Origin: Enterobacter sp. 10-1
GTDB taxonomy: Bacteria > Pseudomonadota > Gammaproteobacteria > Enterobacterales > Enterobacteriaceae
Direction of reading: 5' to 3'
DNA length: 64,000 nucleotides
Assembly: GCA_002270295.1 (NCBI GenBank)
Contig: NISF01000005.1
Coordinates: forward strand, 328,542 to 392,541
This document shows positions 48,431 through 58,926 of the stretch, one piece after another. The notes under the pieces were generated by a model. The model did not search any database, was not told where the DNA came from, and was given only the letters and a program-made list of their open reading frames with translations. Numbering within the stretch: the stretch's first letter is position 1; each line of letters opens with the position of its first letter. The position numbers and the translations under genes were made by a program.

Positions 48431-48549
48431 CTTACTATCTTTTTTTTGTAATAAAAGAGTTATTTTTCTGTAATTCGAGCATGTCATGTTACCCCCGCGA
48501 ACATAAAACGCGTGAAATCGCGCATCTGGAACAACAAGAGAGATAACCG

Positions 48550-49866
48550 ATGATATCGTTACGACATACGGCTTTAGGACTGGCGCTTAGCCTGGCATTT
48601 GCTGGTCAGGCCCTCGCAGTAACTACCATCCCGTTCTGGCACTCAATGGAAGGGGAACTGGGTAAAGAAGTTGATTCTCTGGCGCAACGTTTCAACGCAG
48701 CTAATCCGGATTACAAAATTACGCCGGTGTACAAAGGTAACTACGAGCAGAGCCTGAGCGCCGGTATCGCTGCGTTTCGTACCGGTAACGCTCCCGCGCT
48801 GCTTCAGGTTTATGAAGTCGGTACCGCGACGATGATGGCATCAAAAGCCATTAAGCCGGTGTATCAGGTCTTCACCGATGCGGGCATTAAGTTTGATGAA
48901 TCGCAGTTCGTGCCGACCGTTTCCGGCTACTACACCGATTCTAAAACCGGCCACCTCCTCTCCCAGCCTTTTAACAGCTCCACCCCGGTGCTGTACTACA
49001 ACAAAGACGCCTTCAAAAAAGCCGGCTTAGATCCGGAGCAGCCGCCGAAAACCTGGCAGGATCTGGCCGCCTATACCGAGAAGCTGAAGGCCGCCGGAAT
49101 GAAGTGCGGCTACGCCAGCGGCTGGCAGGGCTGGATTCAGATTGAGAACTTCAGCGCCTGGCACGGTCTGCCGGTGGCAACGAAAAATAACGGCTTCGAC
49201 GGCACCGATGCGGTTCTGGAGTTCAACAAGCCGGAGCAGGTGAAGCATATCGCCATGCTGGAAGCGATGAACAAGAAGGGCGACTTCAGCTACTTCGGGC
49301 GTAAAGATGAGTCCACCGAGAAGTTCTATAACGGCGACTGTGCGATTACCACCGCCTCCTCCGGCTCGCTTGCTGATATCCGCCAGTACGCCAAATTCAA
49401 CTATGGCGTCGGTATGATGCCGTACGATGCCGACGTTAAGGGCGCGCCGCAGAACGCCATTATCGGCGGGGCGAGCCTGTGGGTCATGCAGGGTAAAGAT
49501 AAAGAGACCTACACCGGAGTGGCGAAATTCCTCGAGTTCCTCACAAAACCGGAAATCGCTGCGGAATGGCACCAGAAAACCGGCTATCTGCCGATCACCA
49601 CCGCCGCCTACGATCTGACCCGTCAGCAGGGCTTCTATGACAAGAACCCTGGCGCCGATATCGCCACCCGTCAGATGCTGAACAAGCCGCCGCTGCCGTT
49701 CACCAAAGGCCTGCGCCTGGGCAATATGCCGCAGATCCGCACCGTTGTGGACGAGGAGCTGGAAAGCGTTTGGACCGGCAAGAAAACCCCGCAGCAGGCG
49801 CTGGATTCAGCGGTTGAGCGCGGTAACCAGCTGCTGCGTCGTTTCGAGCAGTCGACTAAGTCGTAA
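48550..49866 (+). CDS. ugpB: sn-Glycerol-3-phosphate-binding protein UgpB
   Basis: UgpB is the periplasmic receptor for glycerol-3-phosphate and glycerophosphodiesters. The 438-residue precursor has a signal peptide ending GQALA at residue 23 and a mature start [39 protein letters not shown] and [20 protein letters not shown] are of the family. First gene of ugpBAECQ, behind PhoB boxes. Confidence 0.95.
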   Translation: MISLRHTALGLALSLAFAGQALAVTTIPFWHSMEGELGKEVDSLAQRFNAANPDYKITPVYKGNYEQSLSAGIAAFRTGNAPALLQVYEVGTATMMASKAIKPVYQVFTDAGIKFDESQFVPTVSGYYTDSKTGHLLSQPFNSSTPVLYYNKDAFKKAGLDPEQPPKTWQDLAAYTEKLKAAGMKCGYASGWQGWIQIENFSAWHGLPVATKNNGFDGTDAVLEFNKPEQVKHIAMLEAMNKKGDFSYFGRKDESTEKFYNGDCAITTASSGSLADIRQYAKFNYGVGMMPYDADVKGAPQNAIIGGASLWVMQGKDKETYTGVAKFLEFLTKPEIAAEWHQKTGYLPITTAAYDLTRQQGFYDKNPGADIATRQMLNKPPLPFTKGLRLGNMPQIRTVVDEELESVWTGKKTPQQALDSAVERGNQLLRRFEQSTKS

Positions 49867-49911
49867 CGTATTGATGCCGATAGGTTCAGGGCAGTAGGTC
49901 GAACGGAGGTT

Positions 49912-49937
49912 CCCCGGTAGCGCCGCGCTTACCGGGG
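49912..49937 (+). other. Hairpin in the ugpB-ugpA spacer
   Basis: CCCCGGTA (49912-49919) and TACCGGGG (49930-49937) form a perfect 8-bp stem. Outer bases TGATGCC (near 49872) and GGCATCA (near 49978) could pair around it. It may stabilise or attenuate the transcript so that UgpB exceeds the permease. Confidence 0.5.
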
Positions 49938-50005
49938 GACATCCGCCTTTGGCGATCGCCGGTAGCAGTGAATCGGTAGGCATCATCGAGCAAAAGAGTA
50001 ACCTC

Positions 50006-50893
50006 ATGTCATCAACCCGTCCGGTATTCCGCTCGCGCTGGCTGCCCTATCTGCTGGTTGCGCCGCAGCTGATTATCACCATTATTTTCTTTATCTGGCC
50101 CGCGGGCGAGGCGCTGTGGTATTCGCTGCAGAGCGTCGACCCGTTTGGCCTCTCCAGCCAGTTCGTCGGCATGGATAACTTCGTTACCCTGTTCCACGAC
50201 CCGTACTATCTGGACTCATTCTGGACCACCATCAAGTTCAGCTCGATGGTGACGTTTAGCGGCCTGATCGTCTCGCTGTTTTTCGCCGCGCTGGTCGACT
50301 ACGTGGTGCGCGGCAGCCGCTTCTATCAAACGCTGATGCTGCTGCCCTACGCCGTCGCGCCCGCGGTCGCCGCGGTGCTGTGGATTTTCCTCTTTAACCC
50401 AGGACGCGGGCTGATTACCCATTTTCTCGCCGAGATGGGCTACGACTGGAACCACGCGCAGAACAGCGGCCAGGCGATGTTCCTCGTGGTGTTTGCTTCG
50501 GTATGGAAGCAGATTAGCTACAACTTCCTGTTCTTCTTCGCCGCGCTGCAGTCGATCCCGCGCTCGCTGGTGGAGGCCGCGGCGATTGACGGGGCCGGCC
50601 CTGTCCGCCGCTTTTTCAAGCTGGCGCTGCCGCTGATTGCGCCGGTGAGCTTCTTCCTGCTGGTCGTCAACCTGGTTTACGCCTTCTTCGATACCTTCCC
50701 GGTTATCGATGCCGCCACCGCCGGCGGCCCGGTCCAGGCGACGACGACGCTGATTTATAAGATCTATCGTGAAGGTTTCGCCGGGCTCGATCTCTCCGCT
50801 TCCGCCGCGCAGTCGGTGGTGCTGATGATGCTGGTGATTGTGCTGACGGTGGTTCAGTTCCGCTATGTTGAACGTAAGGTGCGCTACCAATGA
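50006..50893 (+). CDS. ugpA: Glycerol-3-phosphate ABC permease UgpA
   Basis: This 295-residue permease has six helices. [20 protein letters not shown] is the N-terminus, and the EAA loop is [30 protein letters not shown] at 50006 matches E. coli UgpA (295 residues); an upstream frame extension is not conserved. The ribosome binding site is weak (GAGTAAC). Overlaps ugpE by 4 bp. Confidence 0.94.
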   Translation: MSSTRPVFRSRWLPYLLVAPQLIITIIFFIWPAGEALWYSLQSVDPFGLSSQFVGMDNFVTLFHDPYYLDSFWTTIKFSSMVTFSGLIVSLFFAALVDYVVRGSRFYQTLMLLPYAVAPAVAAVLWIFLFNPGRGLITHFLAEMGYDWNHAQNSGQAMFLVVFASVWKQISYNFLFFFAALQSIPRSLVEAAAIDGAGPVRRFFKLALPLIAPVSFFLLVVNLVYAFFDTFPVIDAATAGGPVQATTTLIYKIYREGFAGLDLSASAAQSVVLMMLVIVLTVVQFRYVERKVRYQ

Positions 50894-51735
50894 TTGAGAA
50901 CCGTCCAGGGCTGACGATTTTCAGCCACACCATGCTGATTGCGGGGATTGCCGTCATTCTGTTTCCGCTGTACGTCGCCTTTGTCGCGGCAACGCTGGAC
51001 AACAAGGCGGTCTTTGAGACGCCGATGACGCTGATCCCCGGCGGCCACCTGCTGGAAAATATGGCCACCATCTGGAAACAGGGCGTGGGGGCCAACAGCG
51101 CGCCGTTCTGGCTGATGATGCTCAACAGCTTCATCATGGCGTTCAGCATTACGGTGGGCAAAATCGTGGTGTCGATGCTGTCGGCATTCGCCATCGTCTG
51201 GTTCCGCTTCCCGCTACGTAACCTGTTCTTCTGGATGATCTTTATCACCCTGATGCTGCCGGTTGAGGTGCGAATTTTCCCGACGGTGGAAGTGATTGCC
51301 AACCTGAAGATGCTCGATAGCTACGCCGGGCTGACGCTGCCGCTGATGGCCTCGGCAACCGCCACCTTCCTGTTCCGCCAGTTCTTTATGACCCTGCCGG
51401 ATGAGCTGATTGAAGCGGCGCGGATCGACGGCGCTTCGCCGATGCGCTTTTTCCGCGACATCGTGCTGCCGCTGTCGAAAACCAATCTCGCGGCGCTGTT
51501 CGTTATCACCTTTATCTACGGCTGGAACCAGTACCTGTGGCCGCTGCTGATTATTCAGGATATCAATCTCGGCACCGCGGTGGCGGGTATCAAAGGCATG
51601 ATCGCCACCGGCGAGGGTACCACGCAGTGGAACCAGGTGATGGCAGCGATGCTGCTGACGCTGATCCCGCCGGTCGTCATTGTATTAGCCATGCAGCGCG
51701 CGTTTGTGCGCGGTTTAGTGGACAGTGAGAAGTAG
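50890..51735 (+). CDS. ugpE: Glycerol-3-phosphate ABC permease UgpE
   Basis: This 281-residue permease is the partner of UgpA. It has six helices and the EAA loop [26 protein letters not shown]. It ends VRGLVDSEK, the same C-terminus and length as E. coli UgpE. The last base of its TAG stop is also the first base of the inverted-repeat element that follows. Confidence 0.94.
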   Translation: MIENRPGLTIFSHTMLIAGIAVILFPLYVAFVAATLDNKAVFETPMTLIPGGHLLENMATIWKQGVGANSAPFWLMMLNSFIMAFSITVGKIVVSMLSAFAIVWFRFPLRNLFFWMIFITLMLPVEVRIFPTVEVIANLKMLDSYAGLTLPLMASATATFLFRQFFMTLPDELIEAARIDGASPMRFFRDIVLPLSKTNLAALFVITFIYGWNQYLWPLLIIQDINLGTAVAGIKGMIATGEGTTQWNQVMAAMLLTLIPPVVIVLAMQRAFVRGLVDSEK

Positions 51736-52000
51736 GTTGTATCCCTTGATTGTTCGTGGCGTCGACGCTGAGCCGAAACCGCGTAATCAAGGCGGAGGAT
51801 GATGGACATAGTGGGCCTATGTCCAAATCCGACAACGCAGAGTACGCGGTTTCGGCACGCGTCCCGAAGGGCTGGGGCCATTTTTGCCCGGTACCGCGTT
51901 ACTCGCGTCTTATTTGGGCCCACCAAACTGCGACGCTTGCGCCTTGCCCCGAGCAAAAATAGCCGCCAGCGACGTTCATGAACAATCAAGGGATACAACC
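51735..52000. repeat. 266-bp element with perfect 21-bp terminal inverted repeats, between ugpE and ugpC
   Basis: The ends at 51735-51755 (beginning GGTTGTATCCCTTG) and 51980-52000 are perfect reverse complements over 21 bases. Inside are two arms. Arm 1 has a 14-bp perfect stem GCCGAAACCGCGTA / TACGCGGTTTCGGC (51772-51785, 51843-51856) capped by GGACATAG / CTATGTCC (51804-51811, 51817-51824). Arm 2 has ATTTTTGC / GCAAAAAT (51880-51887, 51953-51960). No protein is credible. Known E. coli ugp operons have only a short ugpE-ugpC gap, so this is an insertion. It is neither ERIC nor REP, and I do not recognise the family. Confidence 0.85.
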
Positions 52001-52004
52001 TTTT

Positions 52005-53071
<1,067 letters not shown>

Positions 53072-53075
<4 letters not shown>

Positions 53076-53812
53076 GTTACTGGCCTTACCCCCATATCGT
53101 CGCCCATCGCGGCGGCGGAAAGCTGGCGCCGGAGAATACCCTCGCCGCTATCGATACCGGCGCTCGCTTTGGTCATACCATGATCGAGTTCGACGCCAAG
53201 CTGTCGAAAGACGGGCAAATCTTTTTGCTGCATGACGATAACCTTGAGCGCACCAGCAACGGCTGGGGCGTGGCGGGCGAGCTGGCGTGGCATGAGCTGC
53301 TGAACGTCGATGCGGGAAGCTGGTACAGCCGCGAATTTAAAGGCGAACCGCTGCCGCTGCTGTCCGCCGTGGCGGAGCGTTGCCGCAAGCTGAACATGAT
53401 GGCCAATATCGAAATTAAGCCAACCACCGGCACCGGCCCGCTGACCGGCAAGGTGGTGGCCTTAGCGGCCCGCGAGCTATGGCAAGGTATGACCGCGCCG
53501 CTGCTTTCATCGTTTGAAATCGACGCCCTGGAAGCGGCGCAGCAGGCCGTGCCGGAGCTGCCGCGCGGGCTGCTGCTGGACGAGTGGCGTGAGGACTGGC
53601 GCGAGCTGACCGCCCGGCTGGGCTGCGTGTCGATTCACCTGAACCATAAGCTGCTCGATGAAGAGCGGGTGGCGAGCCTGAAGGCCGCCGGCCTGCATAT
53701 TCTGGTGTATACCGTCAATAAACCCCAGCGTGCCGCCGAGCTGCTGCGCTGGGGCGTAGACAGCATCTGTACCGATGCGATAGACGTCATTGGCCCCAAC
53801 TTCCAGCCATAA
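53072..53812 (+). CDS. ugpQ: Cytoplasmic glycerophosphodiester phosphodiesterase UgpQ
   Basis: UgpQ hydrolyses glycerophosphodiesters imported by Ugp to glycerol-3-phosphate and an alcohol. The 246-residue GDPD-family TIM barrel has the catalytic [15 protein letters not shown] near residue 12, [18 protein letters not shown] for metal binding, and NIEIKP. No signal peptide, as expected for the cytoplasmic enzyme. Confidence 0.95.
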
Positions 53813-53830
53813 TCTGCCGACAGGCGGCCC

Positions 53831-54157
53831 TTACGGGGTCGTCTGTCGTGGCAGCATGCCGCCGCTATTGTTTGGCAGCACCTGCTGCTGTGACGGATTC
53901 AAATTCCCGCTTTGCGATACGCGCTGCTGGTTGTTATTCAGCTGCGTCTGAAGATGCTGCTGCTGAGCGCGCGTCTGGCTCTGGATATCCTGCTTCAGCA
54001 TATTCTGCTGTTGCTGCTGCTGGACCTGCATCTGGTTTTGCATCCGCTGCTGGCTGGGGACGACATACCCCGGCTGGTTGGGATTGTTGGTGGTATTGAG
54101 CGGCTGTGCCAGGGCGGTCAACGGCATCAGCGCCGCCAGAAATAGTATTGCTTTCAT
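53831..54157 (-). CDS. yhhA: Gln-rich periplasmic protein YhhA (DUF2756)
   Basis: This 108-residue protein has a signal peptide ([17 protein letters not shown]). The mature part is low-complexity, rich in Gln and Asn ([19 protein letters not shown]), and likely coiled or disordered. It corresponds to YhhA of E. coli in position (between ugpQ and ggt) and family, though repeats make the sequence variable. The ATG at 54157 with GGAG upstream is preferred over a longer frame. Function is unknown. Confidence 0.85.
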   Translation of the reverse strand: MKAILFLAALMPLTALAQPLNTTNNPNQPGYVVPSQQRMQNQMQVQQQQQQNMLKQDIQSQTRAQQQHLQTQLNNNQQRVSQSGNLNPSQQQVLPNNSGGMLPRQTTP

Positions 54158-54277
54158 TGTTCTCTCCTCCCGTGCGTGGGATCGCTTAAGTGTACCTCCT
54201 TTCCGGCATAACAATGATTTTTTAGGACTTATCAACCAGACTTATGCAGGGATAAAAACACATTCAGGAGTATGGCA

Positions 54278-56020
54278 ATGAGAACAACAGTATTCTGGCG
54301 TCAGGCGGTCATCGCACTGCTGCTGGCGGGCGGGAGTTTTACCGTCGCCGCAAGCCCCGCACCGCCTCCCGTATCCTACGGCGTTGAAGAGGATGTATTT
54401 CACCCGGTTCGCGCCCAGCAGGGAATGGTGGCTTCGGTTGACGCGCTGGCCACCCGCGTAGGCGTGGATATTTTGCGCCAGGGAGGGAATGCCGTCGATG
54501 CGGCGGTTGCCGTGGGCTATGCGCTGGCGGTCACGCACCCTCAGGCGGGCAATATTGGCGGCGGCGGTTTTATGATGCTGCGCACCAAAGACGGTAAAAC
54601 GACGGCCATTGATTTCCGCGAAATGGCGCCGGAGCAGGCGACCCGCGATATGTTCCTCGACGATCAGGGCAACCCGGATAGTAAAAAGTCGCTGACCTCG
54701 CATCTCGCGTCCGGCACGCCGGGCAGCGTTGCCGGCTTCTCGTTGGCGCTGGAAAAATACGGCACGATGCCGCTGAACAAGGTGATTCGTCCGGCCATTA
54801 AGCTGGCTGAAGAGGGCTTCACGGTAAACGATGCGCTGGCGGACGACCTGAAAACCTACGGCAGCGAGGTGATCCCGAACCACGCCAACAGTCGGGCTAT
54901 CTTCTGGAAAAACGGTGAGCCGCTGAAAAAGGGCGACAAGCTGGTACAAAAGCAGCTGGGGAAAAGCCTGGAGCTGATCGCCGAGCACGGCCCGGACGCG
55001 TTTTATAAAGGGGCGATTGCCGATCAGATCGCCGATGAGATGCAAAAAAACGGCGGGCTGATAACCAAAGCCGATCTGGCGGGCTACCGGGCGGTAGAAC
55101 GCACGCCGATAAGCGGCGATTATCGCGGCTACCAGGTATTCTCGATGCCGCCGCCTTCCTCCGGGGGGATCCACATCGTGCAGATCCTCAACATCCTCGA
55201 AAACTTCGATATGCATAAGTTCGGCTTCGGCAGCGCGGACGCCATGCAGGTGATGGCGGAAGCGGAGAAGCACGCCTATGCCGATCGCTCGGAGTATCTT
55301 GGCGACCCGGATTTTGTCAAGGTTCCGTGGCAGGCTCTCACCAGCAAGGCCTACGCCAAATCGATAGCTGAACAGATCGATATTAACAAAGCGAAACCCT
55401 CCAGCCAGATCCGCCCGGGCAAGCTGGCGCCTTACGAGAGCAATCAGACCACCCACTTTTCGGTGGTGGATAAAGACGGCAATGCGGTGGCGGTGACCTA
55501 CACGCTGAATACCACTTTTGGCACCGGTATTGTGGCGGGGAACTCCGGTATCTTAATGAATAATCAGATGGATGATTTCTCGGCGAAGCCCGGCGTGCCC
55601 AACGTTTACGGGTTGGTGGGCGGTGACGCCAACGCCGTCGGGCCGCAAAAACGCCCGCTGTCGTCAATGTCGCCGACGATTGTGGTGAAGGATGGTAAAA
55701 CCTGGCTGGTCACCGGCAGCCCTGGCGGCAGCCGTATTATCACGACCGTGCTGCAAATGGTGGTGAACTCCATCGATTTTGGGATGAACGTAGCGGAAGC
55801 CACCAACGCACCGCGCTTCCATCATCAGTGGCTGCCCGATGAGCTGCGGGTGGAGAAGGGCTTTAGCCCGGATACCCTGAAGCTACTGACGGAAAGAGGG
55901 CAGAAGGTAGCGGTGAAAGAGGCGATGGGCAGTACGCAAAGTATTATGGTCGGCCCGGACGGCACGCTGTATGGCGCATCTGACCCGCGTTCGCCGGGGG
56001 ATTTAACCGCCGGATACTAA
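54278..56020 (+). CDS. ggt: Gamma-glutamyltranspeptidase Ggt
   Basis: Ggt hydrolyses glutathione and other gamma-glutamyl compounds in the periplasm. The 580-residue precursor has a signal peptide ending AASPA. It self-cleaves before the nucleophile Thr (about residue 392, in NQTTHFSVVD) to large and small subunits. GNAVAVTYTLNTTFG, PLSSMSPTIV and SPGGSRI are active-site stretches. ATG at 54278 is chosen over 54272 because AGGAG then lies 7 bases upstream; 580 residues equals E. coli Ggt. Confidence 0.96.
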   Translation: MRTTVFWRQAVIALLLAGGSFTVAASPAPPPVSYGVEEDVFHPVRAQQGMVASVDALATRVGVDILRQGGNAVDAAVAVGYALAVTHPQAGNIGGGGFMMLRTKDGKTTAIDFREMAPEQATRDMFLDDQGNPDSKKSLTSHLASGTPGSVAGFSLALEKYGTMPLNKVIRPAIKLAEEGFTVNDALADDLKTYGSEVIPNHANSRAIFWKNGEPLKKGDKLVQKQLGKSLELIAEHGPDAFYKGAIADQIADEMQKNGGLITKADLAGYRAVERTPISGDYRGYQVFSMPPPSSGGIHIVQILNILENFDMHKFGFGSADAMQVMAEAEKHAYADRSEYLGDPDFVKVPWQALTSKAYAKSIAEQIDINKAKPSSQIRPGKLAPYESNQTTHFSVVDKDGNAVAVTYTLNTTFGTGIVAGNSGILMNNQMDDFSAKPGVPNVYGLVGGDANAVGPQKRPLSSMSPTIVVKDGKTWLVTGSPGGSRIITTVLQMVVNSIDFGMNVAEATNAPRFHHQWLPDELRVEKGFSPDTLKLLTERGQKVAVKEAMGSTQSIMVGPDGTLYGASDPRSPGDLTAGY

Positions 56021-56030
56021 GCTATCTTTA

Positions 56031-56055
56031 ACCCTCTCCCCGAACGGGAGAGGGT
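56031..56055. terminator. Perfect hairpin between convergent ggt and yhhY
   Basis: ACCCTCTCCC (56031-56040) and GGGAGAGGGT (56046-56055) form a perfect 10-bp stem with loop CGAAC. Such CCCTCTCCC-type palindromes are frequent at enterobacterial gene ends. No long T-tract is present. Confidence 0.65.
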
Positions 56056-56064
56056 TGGGAAGGG

Positions 56065-56531
56065 CTACTCTTTCAGGCGCGCCATAAAGAGGGCATCGAC
56101 GTATTCGCCGTTGCGCAGCGCAAATTTACGCCCGGTACCTTCAACGCTAAATCCGTATTTGCGATAGACGGCAATGGCGGGGTCGTTATCAGAAAATACC
56201 GTTAATTCAATGCGTTCGACGCGTAGCCAGTTATCGCACAGATTTACCATCTCGCGCATCAGGGCGCTGCCGACGCCGCGTCCGTGAAAGTTTGCCGCCA
56301 CGCTCATGCCGAAGGTTGCGACATGGCTACGGCGCGGACGGGTTTCAACGCTTAGCATCAGGTGTCCGACGACCTGCTCGTCGATGCTGGCGACCAGATG
56401 GTGGCCGTTGGGCCGGGGCTGTAGTCGTTCCTGCCACGTTTCCATCGCCGGATGAGGAAGCTGTGTGCAGTCAGCTGACGTAACGGCTCTGCATCGCGCG
56501 GTTCGGCGTGGCGTATCACTATCTCACTCAT
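56065..56531 (-). pseudogene. yhhY: yhhY N-acetyltransferase, frameshifted
   Basis: YhhY is a GNAT N-acetyltransferase acting on some aminoacyl nucleotides and amino acids in E. coli (162 residues). Here the N-terminus MSEIVIRHAEPRDAEPLRQLTA begins at 56531 in one frame. The rest, QLPHPAMETWQERL through the acetyl-CoA-binding NFHGRGVGSALMREM to the end, is in another. About nine codons (the PEVYCNT region of E. coli) are missing, consistent with a deletion of about 25 bases near 56465. The 3' part could be read from an ATG at 56445, without the first 40 residues. Calling it a pseudogene assumes the assembly is right. Confidence 0.82.
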
Positions 56532-56651
56532 TCCTCTTCTCCTTAGCGCCTGCATATCAGGCTTTATCTGCTCGTTTAGTCCCTTTCAACATCCCTGACT
56601 TTAAAAAACGCGTCAACGGCTAATTTTTGCAAAAAGAAGTAGACAAGTGCG

Positions 56652-56670
56652 AATGAGAATGATTATTATT
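56652..56670 (+). promoter_or_regulatory. Fur box at the ryhB promoter
   Basis: AATGAGAATGATTATTATT closely follows the Fur consensus GATAATGATAATCATTATC. A -10 TATTAT at 56664-56669 lies within it, six bases before the RyhB start, so iron-loaded Fur would block transcription. Confidence 0.85.
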
Positions 56671-56675
56671 GTCCT

Positions 56676-56769
56676 GCATTCAGGGAGACCCTTGCGGAAA
56701 GCCTGAAAGCACGACATTGCTCACATTGCTTCCAGTATTACTTTAGCCAGCCAGGTGCTGGCTTTTTTT
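56676..56769 (+). ncRNA. ryhB: Iron-responsive small RNA RyhB
   Basis: RyhB pairs, with Hfq, to mRNAs of iron-using proteins (sodB, sdh and others) and down-regulates them in iron shortage. The core GACATTGCTCACATTGCTTC is identical to E. coli RyhB, and CAGGGAGACCC near the 5' end and the spacing also match. The terminator stem AGCCAGC / GCTGGCT (56745-56751, 56757-56763) is followed by TTTTTTT. Position between yhhY and yhhX is that of E. coli. Confidence 0.94.
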
Positions 56770-56877
56770 TTGCCTTTTTTTGCCGGTCGTTTCCACCATC
56801 TTGAGTGGGTTAAGAGTTAAGTTCGTGACCGGGGTGCGCTATGGTTAGGAGCAGAAACCTCAACTAAGGACTGCGTT

Positions 56878-57915
56878 ATGACTCTGCACTGCGCGTTTAT
56901 TGGATTCGGCAAAAGCACCACCCGCTACCATCTTCCTTACGTCCTGCACCGCAAAGACCGCTGGCATGTTGCGCATATCTATCGCCGTAGCGCGAAGCCG
57001 GAAGAGCAGGCGCCGCAGTACTCGCATATCCACTTCACCAGCGATCTCGATGAGGTACTCAATGACCCTCAGGTCAAGCTGGTGATTGTCTGCACCCATG
57101 CCGACAGCCACTTTGACTACGCGAAACGCGCGCTGGAAGCAGGGAAGAACGTACTGGTGGAAAAACCCTTCACCCCGACGCTGGCCGAAGCGAAAGAGCT
57201 GTTTGCGCTGGCAAAAAGCAAGGGGCTGACGGTAACGCCGTACCAGAACCGCCGCTTTGACTCCTGCTTCCTGACCACTAAGAAGGTGATTGAAAGCGGT
57301 AAGCTGGGTGAGATCGTTGAAATTGAAAGTCATTTCGACCTCTATCGCCCGGTGGCGGAAACGCAGCCTGGATTAGCGCAGGATGGCGCTTTTTATGGCC
57401 TTGGCGTGCATACGATGGATCAGATCATTTCCCTGCTCGGCCGCCCGGATCGCGTGGCGTACGATATCCGCAGCCTGCGTAATAAGGCCAACCCGGATGA
57501 TACCTTTGAAGCTCAGCTGTTCTACGGCGACCTGAAGGCGATTGTCAAAACCAGCCACCTGGTGAAGCTGGCGTATCCGAAATTTATCGTTCACGGCCAT
57601 AAAGGGTCATTTATCAAATATGGCATCGACCAGCAGGAAACCAGCCTGAAGGCGAATATCATGCCGGGTGAGCCGGGCTTTTCGGCAGATGAGAGCATTG
57701 GCCTGCTGGAGTACGTTGATGATAACGGCGCGAGCGTGCGTGAAGATCTGCGGGTGGAGCCCGGCGACTACGGGCGGGTGTATGATTCGCTATACGAGAC
57801 CGTGGTGAACGGGGCGGAGAATTACGTCAAGGAAACTGAAGTTCTCACCAATATGGAGATCCTTGAACGCGGCTTCAGACAGCCATCGCCGGCCACGATA
57901 ACCTTAGATAAATAA
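56878..57915 (+). CDS. yhhX: Gfo/Idh/MocA-family oxidoreductase YhhX
   Basis: This 345-residue predicted NAD(P)-dependent dehydrogenase has the Rossmann start FIGFGKSTTRYHLPYV, where the usual GxGxxG is changed to GFGKST as in E. coli YhhX. The family motif EKPFTPTLAEAKEL supplies the conserved Lys, and GLGVHTMDQ is the substrate-site stretch. The substrate is unknown. ATG at 56878. Confidence 0.94.
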   Translation: MTLHCAFIGFGKSTTRYHLPYVLHRKDRWHVAHIYRRSAKPEEQAPQYSHIHFTSDLDEVLNDPQVKLVIVCTHADSHFDYAKRALEAGKNVLVEKPFTPTLAEAKELFALAKSKGLTVTPYQNRRFDSCFLTTKKVIESGKLGEIVEIESHFDLYRPVAETQPGLAQDGAFYGLGVHTMDQIISLLGRPDRVAYDIRSLRNKANPDDTFEAQLFYGDLKAIVKTSHLVKLAYPKFIVHGHKGSFIKYGIDQQETSLKANIMPGEPGFSADESIGLLEYVDDNGASVREDLRVEPGDYGRVYDSLYETVVNGAENYVKETEVLTNMEILERGFRQPSPATITLDK

Positions 57916-57925
57916 GCTTCCTGAG

Positions 57926-57970
57926 CTCCTCTGCTCTTATTCATATTTTTTGAACAGAGGAGTCAATTTT
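57926..57970 (+). terminator. Hairpin after yhhX
   Basis: CTCCTCTG (57926-57933) pairs with CAGAGGAG (57955-57962) around a T-rich loop, followed by TCAATTTT. It could end the yhhX transcript; the tail is weak. Confidence 0.5.
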
Positions 57971-58036
57971 CACCCTCTATGATCGTTACCGGAATGGGTC
58001 CACACTTATTCCATCGAAAACATACGGGGGTGCAAC

Positions 58037-58732
58037 ATGATCTACTTACGCAAAGCTAACGAACGCGGTCACGCTAATCATGGCTGGCTCGATTCCTGGC
58101 ATACTTTCTCTTTCGCCAACTATTACGACGCCAATTTTATGGGCTTTTCCGCTCTGCGCGTCATTAACGATGACGTGATTGACGCCGGCCAGGGCTTCGG
58201 GACACACCCGCATAAAGATATGGAAATTCTGACCTACGTGCTGGAAGGGGTGGTTGAGCACCAGGACAGCATGGGTAACAAAGAGCAGGTTCCGGCAGGT
58301 GAATTCCAGATTATGAGCGCCGGTACCGGGGTTCGTCACTCGGAATACAACCCGAGCAGCACCGAGCGTCTGCACCTGTATCAAATCTGGATTATGCCGG
58401 AAGAAAACGGCATTGCTCCGCGCTATGAGCAGCGCCGGTTTGATGCTCTGCAGGGCAAACAGCTGGTGCTGTCGCCGGACGCGCGCGAAGGCTCGCTGAA
58501 AGTGCATCAGGATATGGAGCTTTACCGCTGGGCGCTGCTGAAAGACGAGCAGTCGGTCCATCAGATTGCCGCGGAGCGTCGCGTGTGGATTCAGGTGGTG
58601 AAAGGTGAAGTGACCATCAACGGTACCAAAGCGACGACCAGCGATGGCCTGGCGATTTGGGATGAGCAGGCGATCTCGGTTCACGCCGATAGCGACAGCG
58701 AAATCCTGCTGTTCGATCTGCCGCCGGTCTAA
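58037..58732 (+). CDS. yhhW: Pirin-family quercetin 2,3-dioxygenase YhhW
   Basis: YhhW is a bicupin that cleaves the flavonol quercetin in vitro. The 231-residue protein has the metal-binding HPHKDMEILTYVLEGVVEHQD (His residues near 57 and 59) and GTGVRHSEYNPS (His and Glu near 101-103). It is nearly identical to E. coli YhhW along its length. The physiological substrate is not known. Confidence 0.95.
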   Translation: MIYLRKANERGHANHGWLDSWHTFSFANYYDANFMGFSALRVINDDVIDAGQGFGTHPHKDMEILTYVLEGVVEHQDSMGNKEQVPAGEFQIMSAGTGVRHSEYNPSSTERLHLYQIWIMPEENGIAPRYEQRRFDALQGKQLVLSPDAREGSLKVHQDMELYRWALLKDEQSVHQIAAERRVWIQVVKGEVTINGTKATTSDGLAIWDEQAISVHADSDSEILLFDLPPV

Positions 58733-58758
58733 TACTCAGGCCTGCTTTCTGTCGGTCA

Positions 58759-58787
58759 CCCGGTCGCTTACGCGGCCGGGGATTTTT
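58759..58787 (+). terminator. Rho-independent terminator of yhhW
   Basis: CCCGGTCGC (58759-58767) pairs with GCGGCCGGG (58772-58780; one G-T) around TTAC, followed by GATTTTT, 26 bases past the yhhW stop. Confidence 0.85.
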
Positions 58788-58926
58788 GGCGCAGCGGCTT
58801 CGGTGCCGCTCGCGCGATTTCGGCCATTAACGCTAAATAAAGTCGTTAGCGCGCTTTTCTCCGGGAAGGTTGCGCTTTGTCCGTGATAAACTGAGAAAAT
58901 CTCTCCCATTTATCACAGTCAGGACG

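Noticed and set aside
51735..52000. The ugpE-ugpC insert as an ERIC, REP or insertion sequence
   Set aside because: It lacks the ERIC core and the REP stem, and has no transposase frame; the repeats are its own.
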